NCBI RefSeq assembly: GCF_000717595.1
Contig: NZ_JNZO01000003.1
Coordinates: 246,264-310,263, forward strand
Reading direction: 5' to 3'
From: Streptomyces flavochromogenes
GTDB lineage: Bacteria > Actinomycetota > Actinomycetes > Streptomycetales > Streptomycetaceae
Length of the DNA stretch: 64,000 bases
The notes below the pieces were generated by a model. It was not told the origin of the DNA, did no database searches, and worked only from the letters and a program-made list of their open reading frames with translations. The position numbers and the translations under genes were made by a program. Positions 1-9,101 of the stretch are shown one piece after another (the stretch's first letter is position 1; each line of letters begins with the position of its first letter).

Positions 1-100
1 CGGCGTACCGGGATGGCTGCGGGTCACCGCCGGCACCCCCGAAGAGAACGACGCGTTCCTCGACGCGGTTCGTGAATTGATGAAGGAGCAGGAGCGATGA
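1..100 (+). CDS. hisC: Histidinol-phosphate aminotransferase, C-terminal end only
   Basis: Only the last 32 codons lie in the window; the frame opens at base 2 and stops at 98-100. The visible tail, with [13 protein letters not shown] followed by FLDAVREL, is the usual C-terminus of actinobacterial HisC, the PLP-dependent enzyme that transaminates imidazole-acetol phosphate to histidinol phosphate. The stop overlaps the hisB start (ATGA), so the two genes are translationally coupled in one his operon. The catalytic lysine and the N-terminus lie upstream of the window. The identification rests on this short tail plus its position directly before hisB. Confidence 0.85.
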   Translation, partial: GVPGWLRVTAGTPEENDAFLDAVRELMKEQER

Positions 101-690
101 GCCGCGTAGGCCGCGTAGAGCGCACCACCAAGGAGACCTCCGTCGTCGTCGAGATCGACCTCGACGGCACCGGAAAGGTCGACGTGTCGACCGGGGTCGG
201 GTTCTACGACCACATGCTCGACCAGCTCGGCCGGCACGGTCTGTTCGACCTCACCGTCAAGACCGACGGCGACCTGCACATCGACTCGCACCACACCATC
301 GAGGACACCGCCCTCGCCCTCGGCGCCGCCTTCAAGCAGGCCCTCGGCGACAAGGTCGGCATCTACCGTTTCGGCAACTGCACCGTCCCGCTGGACGAGT
401 CGCTCGCCCAGGTGACCGTCGACCTCTCCGGCCGCCCGTACCTCGTGCACACCGAGCCCGAGAACATGGCGCCGATGATCGGCTCCTACGACACGACGAT
501 GACCCGGCACATCTTCGAGTCCTTCGTCGCCCAGGCCCAGATCGCGCTGCACATCCACGTGCCGTACGGGCGCAACGCCCACCACATCGTGGAGTGCCAG
601 TTCAAGGCATTCGCCCGCGCCCTCCGCTACGCCTCCGAGCGCGACCCGCGCGCCGCCGGAATCCTCCCCTCCACGAAGGGCGCGCTCTGA
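97..690 (+). CDS. hisB: Imidazoleglycerol-phosphate dehydratase
   Basis: This cytoplasmic enzyme dehydrates imidazole-glycerol phosphate to imidazole-acetol phosphate in histidine synthesis. The 197-residue length is that of the monofunctional actinobacterial enzyme, without the phosphatase domain fused in Escherichia coli. The two duplicated metal-binding motifs are intact: [10 protein letters not shown] at residues 61-70 and NAHHIVE at 160-166. FYDHML at 36-41 and ESLA at 101-104 are further signature segments. The start overlaps the hisC stop by four bases. The next frame, a small membrane protein, starts two bases after the stop, so the gene lies inside a polycistronic his operon. Confidence 0.97.
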   Translation: MSRVGRVERTTKETSVVVEIDLDGTGKVDVSTGVGFYDHMLDQLGRHGLFDLTVKTDGDLHIDSHHTIEDTALALGAAFKQALGDKVGIYRFGNCTVPLDESLAQVTVDLSGRPYLVHTEPENMAPMIGSYDTTMTRHIFESFVAQAQIALHIHVPYGRNAHHIVECQFKAFARALRYASERDPRAAGILPSTKGAL

Positions 691-692
691 CC

Positions 693-857
693 GTGAACGG
701 CCTCTCCACCATCCTCATCGTCGTCGGGCTGTTCCTGCTCGGCGGCATCTACTCCTTCGTCAAGCAGCAGATGCCCAAGGGCCTCATCGCGCTCGTCGCC
801 TTCGGCGCCGCGATGTGTCTCGGCGCAGGCGTGCTGCGGCTGGACGTGTGGGCATGA
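693..857 (+). CDS. Small two-helix membrane protein inside the his operon
   Basis: A 54-codon frame with a GTG start fills the space between hisB and hisH exactly: two bases after the hisB stop, and overlapping the hisH start by ATGA. Two hydrophobic segments (about residues 6-24 and 29-47) are joined by a short KQQMPKG linker, as in a hairpin inner-membrane protein. I recognise no family. The tight packing argues that it is translated and co-regulated with histidine synthesis, but nothing in the sequence gives a biochemical role. A longer frame from 594 would overlap hisB deeply and is less likely. Confidence 0.7.
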   Translation: MNGLSTILIVVGLFLLGGIYSFVKQQMPKGLIALVAFGAAMCLGAGVLRLDVWA

Positions 858-1501
858 CCGCGAGCACCCCCAGGAAGGTCGTCGTCTTCGACTACGGATT
901 CGGCAACGTGCGCTCGGCCGAGCGCGCCCTCGCCCGGGTCGGCGCCGACGTCGAGATCACCCGCGACTACGACACCGCCATGAACGCCGACGGACTCCTC
1001 GTCCCCGGCGTCGGCGCCTTCTCCGCCTGCATGCAGGGGCTGAAGGACGCGCGCGGCGACTGGATCATCGGCCGCCGGCTCTCCGGCGGCCGCCCGGTCA
1101 TGGGCATCTGCGTCGGCATGCAGATCCTCTTCGCGCACGGCTTCGAGCACGGCGTGGAGAGCGAGGGCCTCGACGAGTGGCCCGGTACGGTCGAGCCGTT
1201 GAACGCCCCCGTCGTCCCCCACATGGGCTGGAACACGGTCGACGCGCCGCAGGACACCGAGATGTTCGCGGACCTCGACGCCGACGCCCGGTTCTACTTC
1301 GTGCACTCCTACGCGGTGCGCGAGTGGACCCTCGAGGTCGGCAACAAGAACATCCGCGCCCCCAAGGTCACCTGGGCCACCCACGGCGAGCCCTTCGTCG
1401 CGGCCGTCGAGAACGGCGCCCTGTGGGCCACCCAGTTCCACCCCGAGAAGTCCGGCGACGCCGGAGCCCAGCTCCTCACCAATTGGATCGAGACCCTCTG
1501 A
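854..1501 (+). CDS. hisH: Imidazole glycerol phosphate synthase, glutamine amidotransferase subunit
   Basis: HisH hydrolyses glutamine and channels ammonia to HisF for imidazole glycerol phosphate formation. The 215-residue protein starts at ATG 854, overlapping the preceding small gene. It is a class I amidotransferase: the nucleophile is Cys86 in GICVGMQ, and His196 and Glu198 in QFHPEKSG complete the triad. PGVGAF at 51-56 is the oxyanion strand region. Its partner hisF lies two genes downstream, separated by priA and a RidA-like gene. The start at 854 is preferred over an upstream GTG/ATG because it gives the standard N-terminus and the operon overlap. Confidence 0.96.
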   Translation: MTASTPRKVVVFDYGFGNVRSAERALARVGADVEITRDYDTAMNADGLLVPGVGAFSACMQGLKDARGDWIIGRRLSGGRPVMGICVGMQILFAHGFEHGVESEGLDEWPGTVEPLNAPVVPHMGWNTVDAPQDTEMFADLDADARFYFVHSYAVREWTLEVGNKNIRAPKVTWATHGEPFVAAVENGALWATQFHPEKSGDAGAQLLTNWIETL

Positions 1502-1503
1502 TC

Positions 1504-2235
1504 ATGGCTCAGAAGCTTGAACTCCTCCCCGCCGTCGACGTCCGCGACGGCCAGGCCGTCCGCCTCGTGCACGGCGAGTCCGGCACCGAGACCTCCTACG
1601 GCTCCCCGCTCGAAGCGGCCCTCGCCTGGCAGAACTCCGGTGCCGAGTGGCTGCACCTCGTCGACCTCGACGCCGCCTTCGGCACCGGTGACAACCGGCA
1701 GCTGATCGCCGAGGTCGCCCAGGCCATGGACATCAAGGTCGAGCTCTCCGGCGGCATCCGCGACGACGCCTCGCTCGCCGCCGCCCTCGCCACCGGCTGC
1801 ACCCGCGTCAACCTCGGCACCGCCGCCCTGGAGACCCCCGAGTGGGTCGCCAAGGTCATCGCCGAGCACGGCGACAAGATCGCCGTCGGCCTCGACGTCC
1901 GCGGCACGACGCTGCGCGGCCGCGGCTGGACCCGCGACGGCGGCGACCTCTACGAGACGCTCGCCCGCCTCGACTCCGAGGGCTGCTCCCGCTACGTCGT
2001 CACCGACATCGCCAAGGACGGCACCCTCCAGGGCCCCAACCTGGAGCTCCTGAAGAACGTCTGCGCGGCCACCGACAGGCCCGTCGTCGCCTCCGGCGGC
2101 GTGTCGTCCCTGGACGACCTGCGGGCGCTGTCCGGCCTGGTGCCGCTCGGCGTCGAGGGTGCGATCGTCGGCAAGGCGCTGTACGCCAAGGCGTTCACCC
2201 TCGAAGAGGCGCTGGAGGCGGTGGCTTCCGTATGA
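1504..2235 (+). CDS. priA: PriA: phosphoribosyl isomerase A (HisA and TrpF activities)
   Basis: The 243-residue (beta/alpha)8 barrel matches actinobacterial PriA, known in Streptomyces and Mycobacterium to isomerise both ProFAR (histidine pathway) and PRA (tryptophan pathway). The catalytic aspartates are Asp12 in PAVDVRDG and Asp131 in VGLDVRG. The loop RGWTRDGG, with Trp142 and Arg144, corresponds to the mobile loop that PriA uses to switch substrates. SGGI at 82-85 and ASGGV at 196-200 bind phosphate. No trpF occurs beside trpC, trpB or trpA in this window, which supports the dual assignment. The gene starts three bases after hisH and overlaps the next gene by ATGA. Confidence 0.95.
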   Translation: MAQKLELLPAVDVRDGQAVRLVHGESGTETSYGSPLEAALAWQNSGAEWLHLVDLDAAFGTGDNRQLIAEVAQAMDIKVELSGGIRDDASLAAALATGCTRVNLGTAALETPEWVAKVIAEHGDKIAVGLDVRGTTLRGRGWTRDGGDLYETLARLDSEGCSRYVVTDIAKDGTLQGPNLELLKNVCAATDRPVVASGGVSSLDDLRALSGLVPLGVEGAIVGKALYAKAFTLEEALEAVASV

Positions 2236-2645
2236 CCGACGGCGTGAAGAAGGTCGTCACCGGCGCCCCCTGGGAGGAGCAGTTCGGCTACTCCCGCGCG
2301 GTGGAGCTGCCGAACGGTCTGGTCCTCGTCGCCGGGTGTACGTCGGTGATCGGCGGCCAGATCGCCGGCGGAGGCCCGTACGACCAGACCGTGAACTCCT
2401 TCAACGTGGCCTTCGAGGCCCTGAAGCAGCTCGGTCTGGGCCCGGAGGACGTCGTCCGCACCCGGATGTACATCACCCACGCCCGGGACGTGGACGAGGT
2501 CGGCCGCGCCCACAAGGAGCTGTTCGACGCCGTCCGGCCGGCGGCTTCGATGATCATCGTCTCCGGCTTCGTCGACCCCAGTCTGGTCGTCGAGGTCGAG
2601 GTCGAGGCGTTCCGTCCGGAGGCCCAGCGGGGTGGTGCGGCATGA
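2232..2645 (+). CDS. RidA/YjgF family protein between hisA and hisF
   Basis: This 137-residue protein has the RidA/YER057c fold signature, including [13 protein letters not shown], whose first arginine is the family's substrate-carboxylate binder, and a C-terminal VEVEVEAF strand. RidA proteins hydrolyse reactive enamine or imine intermediates made by PLP enzymes. It overlaps the priA stop by ATGA and the hisF start by ATGA, so it is a fixed member of the his operon. A damage-control role for histidine or tryptophan intermediates is a reasonable inference but not proven. The subfamily cannot be fixed by eye, so no symbol is given. Confidence 0.85.
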   Translation: MTDGVKKVVTGAPWEEQFGYSRAVELPNGLVLVAGCTSVIGGQIAGGGPYDQTVNSFNVAFEALKQLGLGPEDVVRTRMYITHARDVDEVGRAHKELFDAVRPAASMIIVSGFVDPSLVVEVEVEAFRPEAQRGGAA

Positions 2646-3397
2646 GCCTCGCCGTACGCGTGATCCCCTGCCTGGACGTGGACAACGGCCGGGTCGTCAA
2701 GGGCGTCAACTTCCAGAACCTGCGGGACGCGGGCGACCCCGTCGAGATGGCCAAGCTGTACGACGCCGAGGGCGCCGACGAGCTGACCTTCCTCGACATC
2801 ACCGCCTCCTCGGGCAACCGGGAGACCACCTACGACGTGGTGCGCCGCACCGCCGAGCAGGTCTTCATCCCGCTCACGGTCGGCGGCGGCGTCCGCGCCG
2901 CCGAGGACGTCGACAAGCTGCTGCGGGCCGGCGCCGACAAGGTGGGCGTCAACACCGCCGCCATCGCGCGCCCCGAGCTGATCCAGGAGATCGCGGAGCG
3001 TTTCGGCCGCCAGGTGCTCGTCCTGTCGGTCGACGCCCGTCGGACGGCCTCGGGCTCCTTCGAGGTGACGACGCACGGCGGCCGCAAGGGCACCGGCATC
3101 GACGCCGTCGAGTGGGCGCACCGGGCCGCCGAGCTGGGCGCGGGCGAGATCCTGCTCAACTCGATGGACGCGGACGGCACCAAGGACGGCTACGACACGG
3201 AGATGATCGCGGCCGTACGCAAGCAGGTGACCGTGCCGGTGATCGCGAGCGGGGGAGCGGGCAAGCTCGCCGACTTCCCGCCGGCGGTGGCGGCGGGCGC
3301 GGACGCGGTGCTCGCGGCCTCCGTATTCCACTTCGGTGATCTGCGGATCTCGCAGGTCAAGGACGAGCTGCGGGCGGCCGGCCACCCGGTCCGCTGA
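2642..3397 (+). CDS. hisF: Imidazole glycerol phosphate synthase, cyclase subunit
   Basis: HisF is the barrel subunit that uses ammonia from HisH to form imidazole glycerol phosphate and AICAR. The 251-residue protein carries the catalytic aspartates Asp12 in [12 protein letters not shown] and Asp131 in LSVDARR. GGGVR at 81-85 and the late ASGGAG are phosphate-binding loops. The start overlaps the RidA-like gene by ATGA. It is the last gene of the hisC-to-hisF block and is followed by a strong rho-independent-type hairpin, so the operon probably ends here. hisI lies separately about 2.7 kb downstream. Confidence 0.97.
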   Translation: MSLAVRVIPCLDVDNGRVVKGVNFQNLRDAGDPVEMAKLYDAEGADELTFLDITASSGNRETTYDVVRRTAEQVFIPLTVGGGVRAAEDVDKLLRAGADKVGVNTAAIARPELIQEIAERFGRQVLVLSVDARRTASGSFEVTTHGGRKGTGIDAVEWAHRAAELGAGEILLNSMDADGTKDGYDTEMIAAVRKQVTVPVIASGGAGKLADFPPAVAAGADAVLAASVFHFGDLRISQVKDELRAAGHPVR

Positions 3398-3415
3398 GTG
3401 TTCGTTCCGCTTGGT

Positions 3416-3439
3416 GAAGGGCCCCTTCGGGGGCCCTTC
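3416..3439 (+). terminator. Terminator hairpin after hisF
   Basis: A perfect 10 bp stem (GAAGGGCCCC with GGGGCCCTTC) closes a TTCG tetraloop 18 bases after the hisF stop and is followed by a short T/C-rich run. It fits the end of the his operon. Confidence 0.85.
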
Positions 3440-3463
3440 TTCTTCGCCAGACACGCAGGATAA

Positions 3464-3486
3464 GTTGCGCAATTTCTGTTGTGCAA
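3464..3486. promoter_or_regulatory. Paired GTTG(C/T)GCAA motifs before the ArsR-type regulator
   Basis: GTTGCGCAA at 3464-3472 and GTTGTGCAA at 3478-3486 are near-identical and start 14 bases apart. The first contains the palindrome TTGCGCAA. They lie about 30 bases before the regulator start, in a locally AT-rich stretch, which suggests an autoregulatory operator overlapping the promoter. No experimental motif is known to me for this protein. Confidence 0.4.
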
Positions 3487-3514
3487 GTTTTCTTTCGCAT
3501 CTAGGGTCGTGGAC

Positions 3515-4102
3515 ATGACCTCCCCGGAGAACCGCCGGATCACCGATCTCGGCACCTTGAAGGCCATCTCGCACCCACTGCGGATGCGCCTCTACCGCGC
3601 CCTCTTCGTGGCCCGCACCGCCACCGCGTCCCAGCTCGCCGACCAGGTCGACGAGGCGGTCTCGCTGGTCAGCTACCACCTGCGCAAACTCGCCGAGCAC
3701 GGCCTCATCGAGGAGGCCGAGACCCAGTCGACGGACGGCCGGGAGAGGTGGTGGCAGCCGAGCTCGTACGGCTTCAGCATCCACGACGAGGACCTCCGCG
3801 ACGCCCCCGAGCTCGCCGCCGCGAGCGCCGCCTTCGGCCGAACGGTCGACGAGCAGCGCACACAGATGTACGCCCGCTTCCTCGACGAGCGGCACACCTG
3901 GTCCGGGGAGTGGCGCTCCGCCTCCCTCAGTTCCGAGTGGCTGCCCCGCCTCACCGCCGACGAGCTGTCCGCCCTCGGCGCCGAACTCGACGCCGTCCTG
4001 CGCAAGTACGACCAGCAGGCACGCGCCGCCGAGGCCGCCGGCGACAACGAGGGCCGCGAGAACGTCGCCATCCACCTCAACGGCTTCCCCTACCGGTCAT
4101 GA
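3515..4102 (+). CDS. ArsR-type winged-helix transcriptional regulator
   Basis: The 195-residue protein begins with a winged helix-turn-helix (about residues 10-85): LKAISHPLRMRLYRAL, then TASQLADQVD, the recognition region SLVSYHLRKLAEHGLI and a basic wing. This is the ArsR/HTH_20 pattern. The C-terminal half is a polar helical region with no metal-binding cysteine pair, so a metal sensor is unlikely. ATG 3515 is chosen over an upstream start at 3479 because the earlier start would run through the candidate operator. The stop overlaps the MFS gene by ATGA, so it probably controls itself and that exporter. Confidence 0.85.
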   Translation: MTSPENRRITDLGTLKAISHPLRMRLYRALFVARTATASQLADQVDEAVSLVSYHLRKLAEHGLIEEAETQSTDGRERWWQPSSYGFSIHDEDLRDAPELAAASAAFGRTVDEQRTQMYARFLDERHTWSGEWRSASLSSEWLPRLTADELSALGAELDAVLRKYDQQARAAEAAGDNEGRENVAIHLNGFPYRS

Positions 4103-5334
4103 CCGCCACCATGACCGCCGCCACGACGCGGCCCGCCCACCGGAACCCCCAGGTCCTGCGCTGGCTCGGCGCCTACACCGCCTCCACGCTCGGCAACAGC
4201 GTCTACTACCTCGCCCTCTCCTGGACCGCCGTCAGCAGCGGCACCCCCGCCCAGGCCGGTCTCGTCATGGCCGTCTCGGCCGTGCCCCGCGCCCTGCTCA
4301 TGCTCGTCGGGGGAGTGATCGCCGACCGCCTCGGCCCGCGCCGGGTCGTCATCGCCTCCGACGCCGTCCGCTGCCTGGTCGTCCTGAGCCTCGCCGCGGT
4401 CCTGTTCCTCACCGCGCCCGGCCTGTGGGCTCTCGCCGGCGTCGCTCTCGTCTTCGGCGTCGTCGACGCCCTCTTCCTGCCCGCCGTCGGAGCCCTGCCG
4501 CCCCGCATCACCGAACGCGATCAGCTCGCCCGCGTCCAGGGCATGCGCGGCCTCTCCTACCGCCTCGGTGCCGTCCTCGGCGGTCCGCTCGGCGGCCTCG
4601 CCGTCGCCCTCGGCGGCCCGGCCACGGCCTTCGGGGTCGCCGGACTGCTCTTCGCCCTCTCGATACCCATGCTGTGCGCGCTCCGCCTCCGGCCGCTGCC
4701 CGCCGCGGACAAGGCCCACGACGGCACCGCGCTGCGCGACCTCGCCGACGGACTGCGCTACCTGCGAGGGCACCGGGTCCTGGGCCCGCTGATGATCGTC
4801 GTGCTCCTCAGCGACCTCGGCTTCGTCGGCCCCTTCAACGTCGGCCTCGCCGTCCTGGCCGACCAGCGCGGCTGGGGTGCGTCGGGCATCGGCTGGATCC
4901 TCGCCGGCTTCGGTACGGGCGCGGGCGCCGCCTCGCTGCTCCTGACCGTATGGGGGCGCGTCCCGCGCGCGGGAGCCGTCAGCGGCTGGACCATGACGCT
5001 GGGCGCCGTCGCCATCGGCGCCCTCGCCTTCGCGTCCCACCTGGCCGTCGCGGTCGCCGTCGCCCTGGTCGTCGGCGTGCTCGCCGGACTCTCCGGGGCG
5101 CTGTGCAACGCCCTCCTCCAGACCGAGTGCGACCCCGCCTACCTCGGCCGCGTCACCGCGGTCTCCAGCCTCATGAGCCTCGGCCTCGCGCCGCTCAGCT
5201 TCCCGCTCACGGGCGCGGCGATCGAGCTGTGGGGCGTCGAACCGGTGTACATCGCGAGTGCGGCGATCTGCGCCCTGGCCGGTCTCTGCAGCCTGGTGGT
5301 CACCGGCGTCCGGCGGGCCGAGCTGCCCCGCTGA
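4099..5334 (+). CDS. MFS transporter (DHA-type exporter)
   Basis: The 411-residue protein has about 12 hydrophobic segments and begins after a short hydrophilic N-terminus. Motif A is present as GGVIADRLGPRRVV after the second helix. The pattern is that of major facilitator drug or metabolite exporters of the MdfA/TsgA/EntS-like group. Translational coupling to the ArsR-type regulator (ATGA overlap) suggests an inducible efflux pair. The substrate cannot be read from the sequence. The gene runs toward a minus-strand neighbour with only three bases between the stops. Confidence 0.88.
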   Translation: MTATMTAATTRPAHRNPQVLRWLGAYTASTLGNSVYYLALSWTAVSSGTPAQAGLVMAVSAVPRALLMLVGGVIADRLGPRRVVIASDAVRCLVVLSLAAVLFLTAPGLWALAGVALVFGVVDALFLPAVGALPPRITERDQLARVQGMRGLSYRLGAVLGGPLGGLAVALGGPATAFGVAGLLFALSIPMLCALRLRPLPAADKAHDGTALRDLADGLRYLRGHRVLGPLMIVVLLSDLGFVGPFNVGLAVLADQRGWGASGIGWILAGFGTGAGAASLLLTVWGRVPRAGAVSGWTMTLGAVAIGALAFASHLAVAVAVALVVGVLAGLSGALCNALLQTECDPAYLGRVTAVSSLMSLGLAPLSFPLTGAAIELWGVEPVYIASAAICALAGLCSLVVTGVRRAELPR

Positions 5335-5337
5335 CCC

Positions 5338-5973
5338 TCAGATCCCCAGCTGCTTCGCCTCCCGCAGCCGCTCGATCGCCTCAGGCTCCCCGTCCACCTC
5401 CACCTTGGCCGAGGCCTGGCGGCCGAACAGGTACATCGTCAGCTCGCCCGGCTCCCCCGAGACCGTCACCACCGGGGTGCCCCGGTGTGCCACCGCCGTC
5501 TGCCCGTTCGGGCGGCGCAGCACCAGGCCCACCGGGACCTTCCGGCCCAGCAGGCGGGCGGTGCGCTCCAGGCGGGACCAGAGGGCGTCGGCGAAGACCG
5601 GGTCGAGCTCCCGCGCCGACCAGTCGGGCTGGGCACGGCGCACGTCCTCGGCGTGGACGTAGAACTCGACGACGTTCGCCCCCTCGTCCACCTGCTTGAT
5701 GGTGAACGGCGAGAACCGCGGCGGCCCCGATCGGATGAGCTGGATCAGCTCCTCGTACGGCTTGTCGGCGAACTCCGCCTGCACCCGCTCCTGCCGGTCC
5801 TTCAGTACCGGTACGAGCGAACCGGCCGCCGCGTCCGGACGCCGCTCCCGCACCACCACATGGGCGGCGAGGTCCCGGGTCCGCCAGCCCTCGCAGAGCG
5901 TCGGCGCTTCGGGGCCCGCCGCCTCCAACAGGTCGGCGAGCAGAAGCCGTTCACGTTTGGCATGGGTCGACAT
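5338..5973 (-). CDS. TIGR03085-type metal-binding protein (DinB / mycothiol maleylpyruvate isomerase fold)
   Basis: The 211-residue protein opens with [19 protein letters not shown], then [20 protein letters not shown], the typical N-terminal helical bundle of the actinobacterial TIGR03085 family in the DinB/MDMPI superfamily. These bind a divalent metal through histidines and some act in mycothiol-dependent reactions. The C-terminal part is a small alpha/beta domain ([14 protein letters not shown]). Start 5973 gives the expected N-terminus. The gene is divergent from hisI, with 84 bases between the starts, and convergent with the MFS gene. No specific substrate can be assigned. Confidence 0.8.
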   Translation of the reverse strand: MSTHAKRERLLLADLLEAAGPEAPTLCEGWRTRDLAAHVVVRERRPDAAAGSLVPVLKDRQERVQAEFADKPYEELIQLIRSGPPRFSPFTIKQVDEGANVVEFYVHAEDVRRAQPDWSARELDPVFADALWSRLERTARLLGRKVPVGLVLRRPNGQTAVAHRGTPVVTVSGEPGELTMYLFGRQASAKVEVDGEPEAIERLREAKQLGI

Positions 5974-6057
5974 GACCTCCAGCGTACGGCCGGCGCCACC
6001 GGTCCGCCCAGTGGACGCCCCGCCGGACACCACCCCGAGTCGCGGCACAATGGCGCC

Positions 6058-6450
6058 ATGAGCAGCACGCCCCGGACCCCCAGCGACCTCGACCCCGCCA
6101 TCGCCGCGCGCCTCAAGCGCGGCCCCGACGGGCTCGTCCCCGCCATCGCCCAGCAGTACGACACCGGCGAGGTGCTGATGCTCGGCTGGATGGACGACGA
6201 GGCCCTCCACCGCACCCTCACCACCGGCCGCTGCACCTACTGGTCCCGCAGCCGCCAGGAGTACTGGGTCAAGGGCGACACCTCCGGTCACGTCCAGCAC
6301 GTCAGGTCCGTCGCCCTCGACTGCGACGCCGACACCGTCCTCGTCAAGGTCGACCAGGTCGACGCAGCCTGCCACACCGGCGCCCGGACCTGCTTCGACG
6401 CCGATGTGCTCCCCGTATCCGGGTCCGACGCGGACCCCGTATCCGAGTAG
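6058..6450 (+). CDS. hisI: Phosphoribosyl-AMP cyclohydrolase
   Basis: HisI opens the purine ring of phosphoribosyl-AMP in histidine synthesis. The 130-residue protein is the cyclohydrolase alone, without the HisE pyrophosphatase domain. Metal-binding motifs are present: the CDAD aspartates at 89-92 and CHTGARTC at 105-112. [14 protein letters not shown] (65-78) is the family signature. It stands apart from the hisC-F block and is immediately upstream of trpE (11 bases), suggesting joint transcription of a histidine and a tryptophan gene. The last codons contain a short direct repeat of CCCCGTATCCG, a possible small slippage expansion. Confidence 0.96.
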   Translation: MSSTPRTPSDLDPAIAARLKRGPDGLVPAIAQQYDTGEVLMLGWMDDEALHRTLTTGRCTYWSRSRQEYWVKGDTSGHVQHVRSVALDCDADTVLVKVDQVDAACHTGARTCFDADVLPVSGSDADPVSE

Positions 6451-6461
6451 GGTCTGGCGCC

Positions 6462-7952
6462 ATGGATCTCGACACCTTCCGCAAGCTGGCGGCCGACCGC
6501 CGTGTCATCCCCGTCAGCCGCCGGCTGCTCGCGGACGGCGACACCCCGGTCGGGCTCTACCGCAAGCTCGCCGCCGAACGGCCCGGCACCTTCCTCCTCG
6601 AATCCGCGGAGAACGGCCGGAGCTGGTCCCGGTACTCCTTCATCGGCGTCCGCAGCGACGCCACCCTGACGGTGAAGGACGGCGAGGCCCACTGGCTGGG
6701 CACCCCGCCCGTCGGCGTCCCCACCGACGGCGACCCGCTCCAGGCCCTGCGCGCCACCGTCGAGACCCTCCACACCCCCCGCGACCTCGCCTCCGGGATG
6801 CCGCCGTTCACCGGTGGCATGGTCGGTTACCTCGGCTACGACATCGTCCGCCGCCTGGAGAAGATCGGCGACTCCACCCGGGACGACCTCCGGCTCCCCG
6901 AGCTGACCATGCTCCTCACCAGCGACCTCGCGGTCCTCGACCACTGGGACGGCTCGGTCCTGCTGATCGCCAACGCGATCAACCACAACGACCTGGAGAC
7001 CGGCGTCGAGGAGGCGTACGCGCACGCCGTCGCCCGCCTCGACGCCATGGAGGCCGACCTGGCCCGCCCGGTCGCCACCGCCCCCACCGCCCTGCCGGCC
7101 TCCGAGCTCCCCGCGTTCTCCGCGCTCTGGGGCGGAGAGGCCTACCAGGACGCCGTCGAGGACATCAAGGAGCGCATCCGGGCCGGAGAGGCCTTCCAGG
7201 TCGTGCCCTCGCAGCGCTTCGAGACCCCCTGCACCGCCTCCGCGCTCGACGTCTACCGGGTCCTGCGGGCCACCAACCCGTCCCCGTACATGTACCTCTT
7301 CCGCTTCGAGAACGGCTTCGACGTCGTCGGATCCAGCCCCGAGGCCCTCGTCAAGGTCGAGGACGGCCACGCGCTGCTCCACCCCATCGCCGGCACCCGG
7401 CACCGCGGCGCCACCCCGCAGGAGGACCACGACCTCGCCGAGGAACTGCTCGCCGACCCCAAGGAGCGCGCCGAGCACCTCATGCTCGTCGACCTCGGCC
7501 GCAACGACCTCGGCCGCGTCTGCGCGCCCGGGTCCGTCGAGGTCGTCGACTTCATGTCCGTCGAGCGCTACTCGCACGTCATGCACATCGTCTCCACCGT
7601 GACCGGCGAGGTCGCCGAGGGCAGGACCGCCTTCGACGTCCTCACCGCCTGCTTCCCGGCCGGCACGCTCTCCGGAGCGCCCAAGCCGCGCGCGATGCAG
7701 ATCATCGAGGAGCTCGAACCCTCCCGGCGCGGCCTGTACGGCGGATGTGTCGGTTATCTCGATTTCGCCGGCGACGCGGACACGGCCATCGCCATCCGTA
7801 CCGCACTGCTCCGCGACGGAACCGCGTATGTGCAGGCCGGAGCGGGTGTCGTCGCCGACTCCGATCCCGTCGCCGAGGACGACGAGTGCCGGAACAAGGC
7901 CGCGGCCGTCCTCCGGGCCGTCCACACCGCCAACCGAATGAACGGCGCCTGA
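6462..7952 (+). CDS. trpE: Anthranilate synthase component I
   Basis: TrpE converts chorismate to anthranilate with ammonia delivered by TrpG, which is not in this window. The 496-residue length is normal. The chorismate-binding domain is intact: AYIQAG-like YVQAGAG near the C-terminus, [17 protein letters not shown] and [11 protein letters not shown]. The N-terminal LLESA and SRYSF motifs belong to the tryptophan feedback site. It follows hisI by 11 bases. I saw no trp leader peptide in the short hisI-trpE gap, so attenuation directly before trpE is unlikely; read-through from hisI is more likely. Confidence 0.96.
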   Translation: MDLDTFRKLAADRRVIPVSRRLLADGDTPVGLYRKLAAERPGTFLLESAENGRSWSRYSFIGVRSDATLTVKDGEAHWLGTPPVGVPTDGDPLQALRATVETLHTPRDLASGMPPFTGGMVGYLGYDIVRRLEKIGDSTRDDLRLPELTMLLTSDLAVLDHWDGSVLLIANAINHNDLETGVEEAYAHAVARLDAMEADLARPVATAPTALPASELPAFSALWGGEAYQDAVEDIKERIRAGEAFQVVPSQRFETPCTASALDVYRVLRATNPSPYMYLFRFENGFDVVGSSPEALVKVEDGHALLHPIAGTRHRGATPQEDHDLAEELLADPKERAEHLMLVDLGRNDLGRVCAPGSVEVVDFMSVERYSHVMHIVSTVTGEVAEGRTAFDVLTACFPAGTLSGAPKPRAMQIIEELEPSRRGLYGGCVGYLDFAGDADTAIAIRTALLRDGTAYVQAGAGVVADSDPVAEDDECRNKAAAVLRAVHTANRMNGA

Positions 7953-7975
7953 CCACGTAGGGGATAGTGGGGTAC

Positions 7976-8617
7976 GTGAGTGCCGTACCCGTACCCCAGC
8001 CCCGAGCCGCCCGCGCGGCCGTCTCCGGCGGCGGCCGCCGCAGCCTGGCCGCGGCCCTCCTCCTCGGTGCCCTCGGCGCCACCGTCGTCCTGCTCTCCGC
8101 GGGCCAGATCTGGGCGGAGGGCACCGCGTCCGTCGGCGGTGGCAGCGTCCCCGTCGAGGCCGACGGCGGCACCGTCACCGGTGTGCCGACCGCCCTCGCG
8201 ATCGTCGGCCTCGCCGCGCTCTTCGCCGTCTTCGCCGTCCGCCGCACCGGCCGAACCCTCGTCTCCGCGCTCCTCGCGCTCAGCGGCGCGGGCGCCGCGC
8301 TCGCCGCTGTCCTCGGCGCCTCCGACAGTGCCGCACTGAACGCCGAGGCCGCCCGCATCAGCGGCGACACCGCCGCCGCCGTGGCCGGCCTGAGCCACAC
8401 CGTCTGGCCGTACGTGACCGCCGCGGGTGCCGTCCTCATCCTGCTCGCCGGCCTCTTCGCGCTGCGGTTCGGCAAGAGCTGGCCCGCGATGGGCGGCCGC
8501 TACGAGCGCTCCGGCACCCCCCGGGCCGCCCGCAAGGCCCCCACGACCGACCCGGACCGGCCCGAGGACCTGTGGAAGGCCCTGGACCGCGGCGAGGACC
8601 CCACGCACGGGGCGTGA
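7976..8617 (+). CDS. TIGR02234-type membrane protein associated with trp genes
   Basis: The 213-residue protein has four hydrophobic segments (about residues 23-43, 68-85, 92-112 and 143-163) and a basic/polar C-terminal tail with DRPEDLWKALDRGEDPT. This matches the actinobacterial TIGR02234 membrane family, known for lying between trpE and trpC. Its function is unknown; a role in tryptophan transport or pathway anchoring is only a guess from context. GTG 7976 is chosen because GGGGA lies 12 bases upstream. GTG 7967 is an alternative that would add three residues. Confidence 0.82.
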   Translation: MSAVPVPQPRAARAAVSGGGRRSLAAALLLGALGATVVLLSAGQIWAEGTASVGGGSVPVEADGGTVTGVPTALAIVGLAALFAVFAVRRTGRTLVSALLALSGAGAALAAVLGASDSAALNAEAARISGDTAAAVAGLSHTVWPYVTAAGAVLILLAGLFALRFGKSWPAMGGRYERSGTPRAARKAPTTDPDRPEDLWKALDRGEDPTHGA

Positions 8618-8775
8618 CGGGCCGACCGGCGGTGCCCGACGGCGCCGCCGACCGCGACGCGTGATCGTCCCGGTACCCCCGATTCACCCTCGCGCGCCCG
8701 CGTGCGGGACAATGAGCGCCGAGAGTCCGCGCACGCGAGACCTCACCATCGAGCAACTGCAACGAGGAGCAACTC

Positions 8776-9024
8776 ATGGCGGGCAGCGCCCACGGACACA
8801 CCCCGGCCGCCTGGACCGGTGTCATCATCTCCTTCATCGGCTTCTGCATCGCCGGAGTCTTCATGGTGGCCGCCAACATCCCCGGTTTCTGGGCCGGCAT
8901 CGGTGTCATCGTCCTCGGCGGCATCGTCGGCGGCGCGATGAAGGCCGCGGGTCTCGGCATGCCGAAGGACTCGGCGGCCGTCGTCGCCGCCCGCGAGGCC
9001 GCGACGCTCCAGGCCCGTTCCTGA
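8776..9024 (+). CDS. HGxxPAAW family small membrane protein
   Basis: The 82-residue protein begins MAGSAHGHTPAAWTGV, the signature of the HGxxPAAW family, and has two hydrophobic segments (about residues 13-35 and 38-58). A good GAGGAG ribosome-binding site precedes the ATG. Homologues are common between trpE and trpC in Streptomyces as I recall, with no known function. The preceding 158 bases hold no gene that I can support. A strong terminator follows the stop. Confidence 0.82.
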   Translation: MAGSAHGHTPAAWTGVIISFIGFCIAGVFMVAANIPGFWAGIGVIVLGGIVGGAMKAAGLGMPKDSAAVVAAREAATLQARS

Positions 9025-9040
9025 CGCGCCACGCCCCATC

Positions 9041-9077
9041 CGAGAGCGCAGCCCGGCCGTGCCGGGCTGCGCTCTCG
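9041..9077 (+). terminator. Long terminator hairpin after the HGxxPAAW gene
   Basis: A perfect 17 bp stem begins CGAGAGCGCAGCCCGGC and closes on a three-base loop, 17 bases after the stop codon. It separates the trpE-side genes from the next gene. There is no long T-run, as is usual for Streptomyces terminators. Confidence 0.85.
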
Positions 9078-9101
9078 CGCGTCGGGGGCGAGAATCACCG
9101 G

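Noticed and set aside
6451..6461. A trp attenuator leader directly before trpE.
   Set aside because: Only 11 bases separate hisI and trpE, with no Trp-codon frame or terminator hairpin between.
6288..7925. Long minus-strand frame opposite hisI and trpE.
   Set aside because: Both plus-strand genes have full family motifs. The antisense frame is a compositional shadow.
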